The notes below the pieces were generated by a model. It was not told where the DNA came from. It saw nothing but the letters and a program-made list of their open reading frames with translations, and did no database searches. A stretch of DNA of 64,000 nucleotides from JAVVHH01 sp965199585 (GTDB lineage Bacteria; Pseudomonadota; Alphaproteobacteria; Acetobacterales; Acetobacteraceae): positions 558,001-622,000 of the forward strand of contig CBDASI010000002.1 of the NCBI GenBank assembly GCA_965199585.1, written 5' to 3'. The position numbers and the translations under genes are program-made. Positions 63,220-64,000 of this stretch are shown one piece after another (position 1 is the first letter of the stretch; each line of letters starts with the position of its first letter).

Positions 63220-64000
63220 ATGGCCGACCGCCTTCTCTCGCCGAGAGCTCCGAGCTTGCCAGAGTCGAACGCAAGCGTCCCCGTGCATGGCGGATGGTGG
63301 CGCCGGGCATTCGCGTTCGTCGGGCCGGGCTACCTCGTCTCCGTCGGCTATATGGACCCCGGCAACTGGGCGACCGACATCGCAGGCGGTTCGAAATACG
63401 GCTACGACCTGCTCGCCGTCGTGTTGCTCTCGAGCGTGCTGGCGATGATCATGCAGACACTGGCCGCCCGCCTCGGCATCGGTACCGGGCGGGACCTGGC
63501 GCAACTCTGCCGTGAGCGCTACTCGCGGCCGATTTCGGTCGCGCTGTGGCTCGCCTGCGAAGCGGCCATCATCGCCTGCGACGTCGCCGAGGTCATCGGC
63601 ACCGCCATCGCCCTACAGCTACTGTTCGGCCTGCCCATCATGGTCGGCGCGGCGCTCACGGTGCTGGACGCCTTCCTCGTGCTCGGCCTCATGCAACGCG
63701 GGTTCCGCACGCTCGAAGCATTCGTCGTCGCCCTGCTCATCGTCATCGCCACCTGTTTCGGGCTGCAGATCGCCATGGCCGCCCCGCCCGTCGCCGCCGT
63801 CCTCGCCGGCTTCGTGCCGCATGCCTCTATCGTGACCGACCCGGCCAAGCTCTATCTGGCCATCGGCATCATCGGGGCGACCATCATGCCCCATAATCTC
63901 TATCTGCACTCCTCGATCGTCCAAACCCGCGACTACGAGCGCACGTCGGCCGGACGCCTGGAAGCCGCGCGCTTTGCCGCCGTCGACAGCAGCGTCGCCC
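63220..64000 (+). CDS. mntH: Nramp-family manganese/divalent metal transporter, N-terminal part
   Basis: The gene runs off the right edge; 260 codons are visible from ATG at 63220. The N-terminal 30 residues are cytoplasmic, followed by WWRRAFAFVGPGYLVSVGYMDPGNWATDIAGG, whose DPGN motif supplies metal ligands in helix 1. The helix-6 MPHN metal-binding motif occurs near residue 225, after the ACDVAEVIGTAIALQLLFGL segment. Nramp proteins import Mn2+ (or Fe2+) with protons. The palindrome directly upstream fits manganese-responsive control. Confidence 0.93.
   Translation, partial: MADRLLSPRAPSLPESNASVPVHGGWWRRAFAFVGPGYLVSVGYMDPGNWATDIAGGSKYGYDLLAVVLLSSVLAMIMQTLAARLGIGTGRDLAQLCRERYSRPISVALWLACEAAIIACDVAEVIGTAIALQLLFGLPIMVGAALTVLDAFLVLGLMQRGFRTLEAFVVALLIVIATCFGLQIAMAAPPVAAVLAGFVPHASIVTDPAKLYLAIGIIGATIMPHNLYLHSSIVQTRDYERTSAGRLEAARFAAVDSSVA

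Overview
The window is GC-rich bacterial chromosome, most likely from an alphaproteobacterium of the Rhodospirillales/Acetobacteraceae type. That placement rests on the 16S-Ile-Ala-23S-5S rRNA layout, the very high GC with long antisense shadow frames, and the general character of the proteins; no database search was possible. No insertion sequence, phage gene or CRISPR array was seen. Genes are densely packed, mostly on the minus strand, and often coupled by ATGA, GTGA or TGATG stop/start overlaps.

Region 1 (1-19018) is accessory catabolism. A dipeptide-type ABC transporter (binding protein, permease, start of a second permease) lies at the left edge, followed by a plus-strand class II aldolase. 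From 19018 down to 3499 runs an unbroken minus-strand series with gaps of at most about 70 bases: allophanate hydrolase split into two genes, a peptide/nickel-type ABC transporter with fused ATPases, AtzG and AtzE, a dihydroxyphthalate-decarboxylase-like protein, a polar amino-acid ABC transporter, an N,N-dimethylformamidase large-subunit-like protein and a class III aminotransferase. It reads as an importer plus C-N hydrolase locus for a nitrogen-rich amide or ureide whose identity is not evident.

Region 2 (19019-34702) holds a Kef-type antiporter, a cysteine-rich lipoprotein, a cyclase-family hydrolase, an orphan molybdenum hydroxylase large subunit, a thiolase-like/MFS/hydrolase operon, two Nudix hydrolases, a fragment related to circularly permuted ATP-grasp proteins, and a TRAP transporter divergent from a Nudix gene and uronate dehydrogenase.

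Region 3 (34707-40230) is a minus-strand run combining an exported hydrolase, a large spermidine-synthase-like membrane protein, an exported protein-isoaspartate-methyltransferase-like protein, the periplasmic methionine sulfoxide reductase MsrP and a small membrane protein. It looks like an envelope protein-repair module.

Region 4 (40492-48746) is a tightly coupled glycan-type cluster: two sugar-nucleotide epimerases, a B12-type radical SAM protein, a GT4 and two CgeB-type glycosyltransferases, and a DHA2 exporter. It is the best candidate for a poorly described biosynthetic system.

Region 5 (48848-64000) is mostly housekeeping: a DsbA/FrnE-like protein, a hydroxyisobutyrate-dehydrogenase-like protein, FdhD, a DUF72 protein, one complete rRNA operon with a clear promoter, a UDP-glucuronate-epimerase-like gene coupled to a 3-hydroxybutyrate-dehydrogenase-like gene, dps with a strong terminator, parE, a small conserved protein, and the start of mntH behind a palindromic operator-like site.
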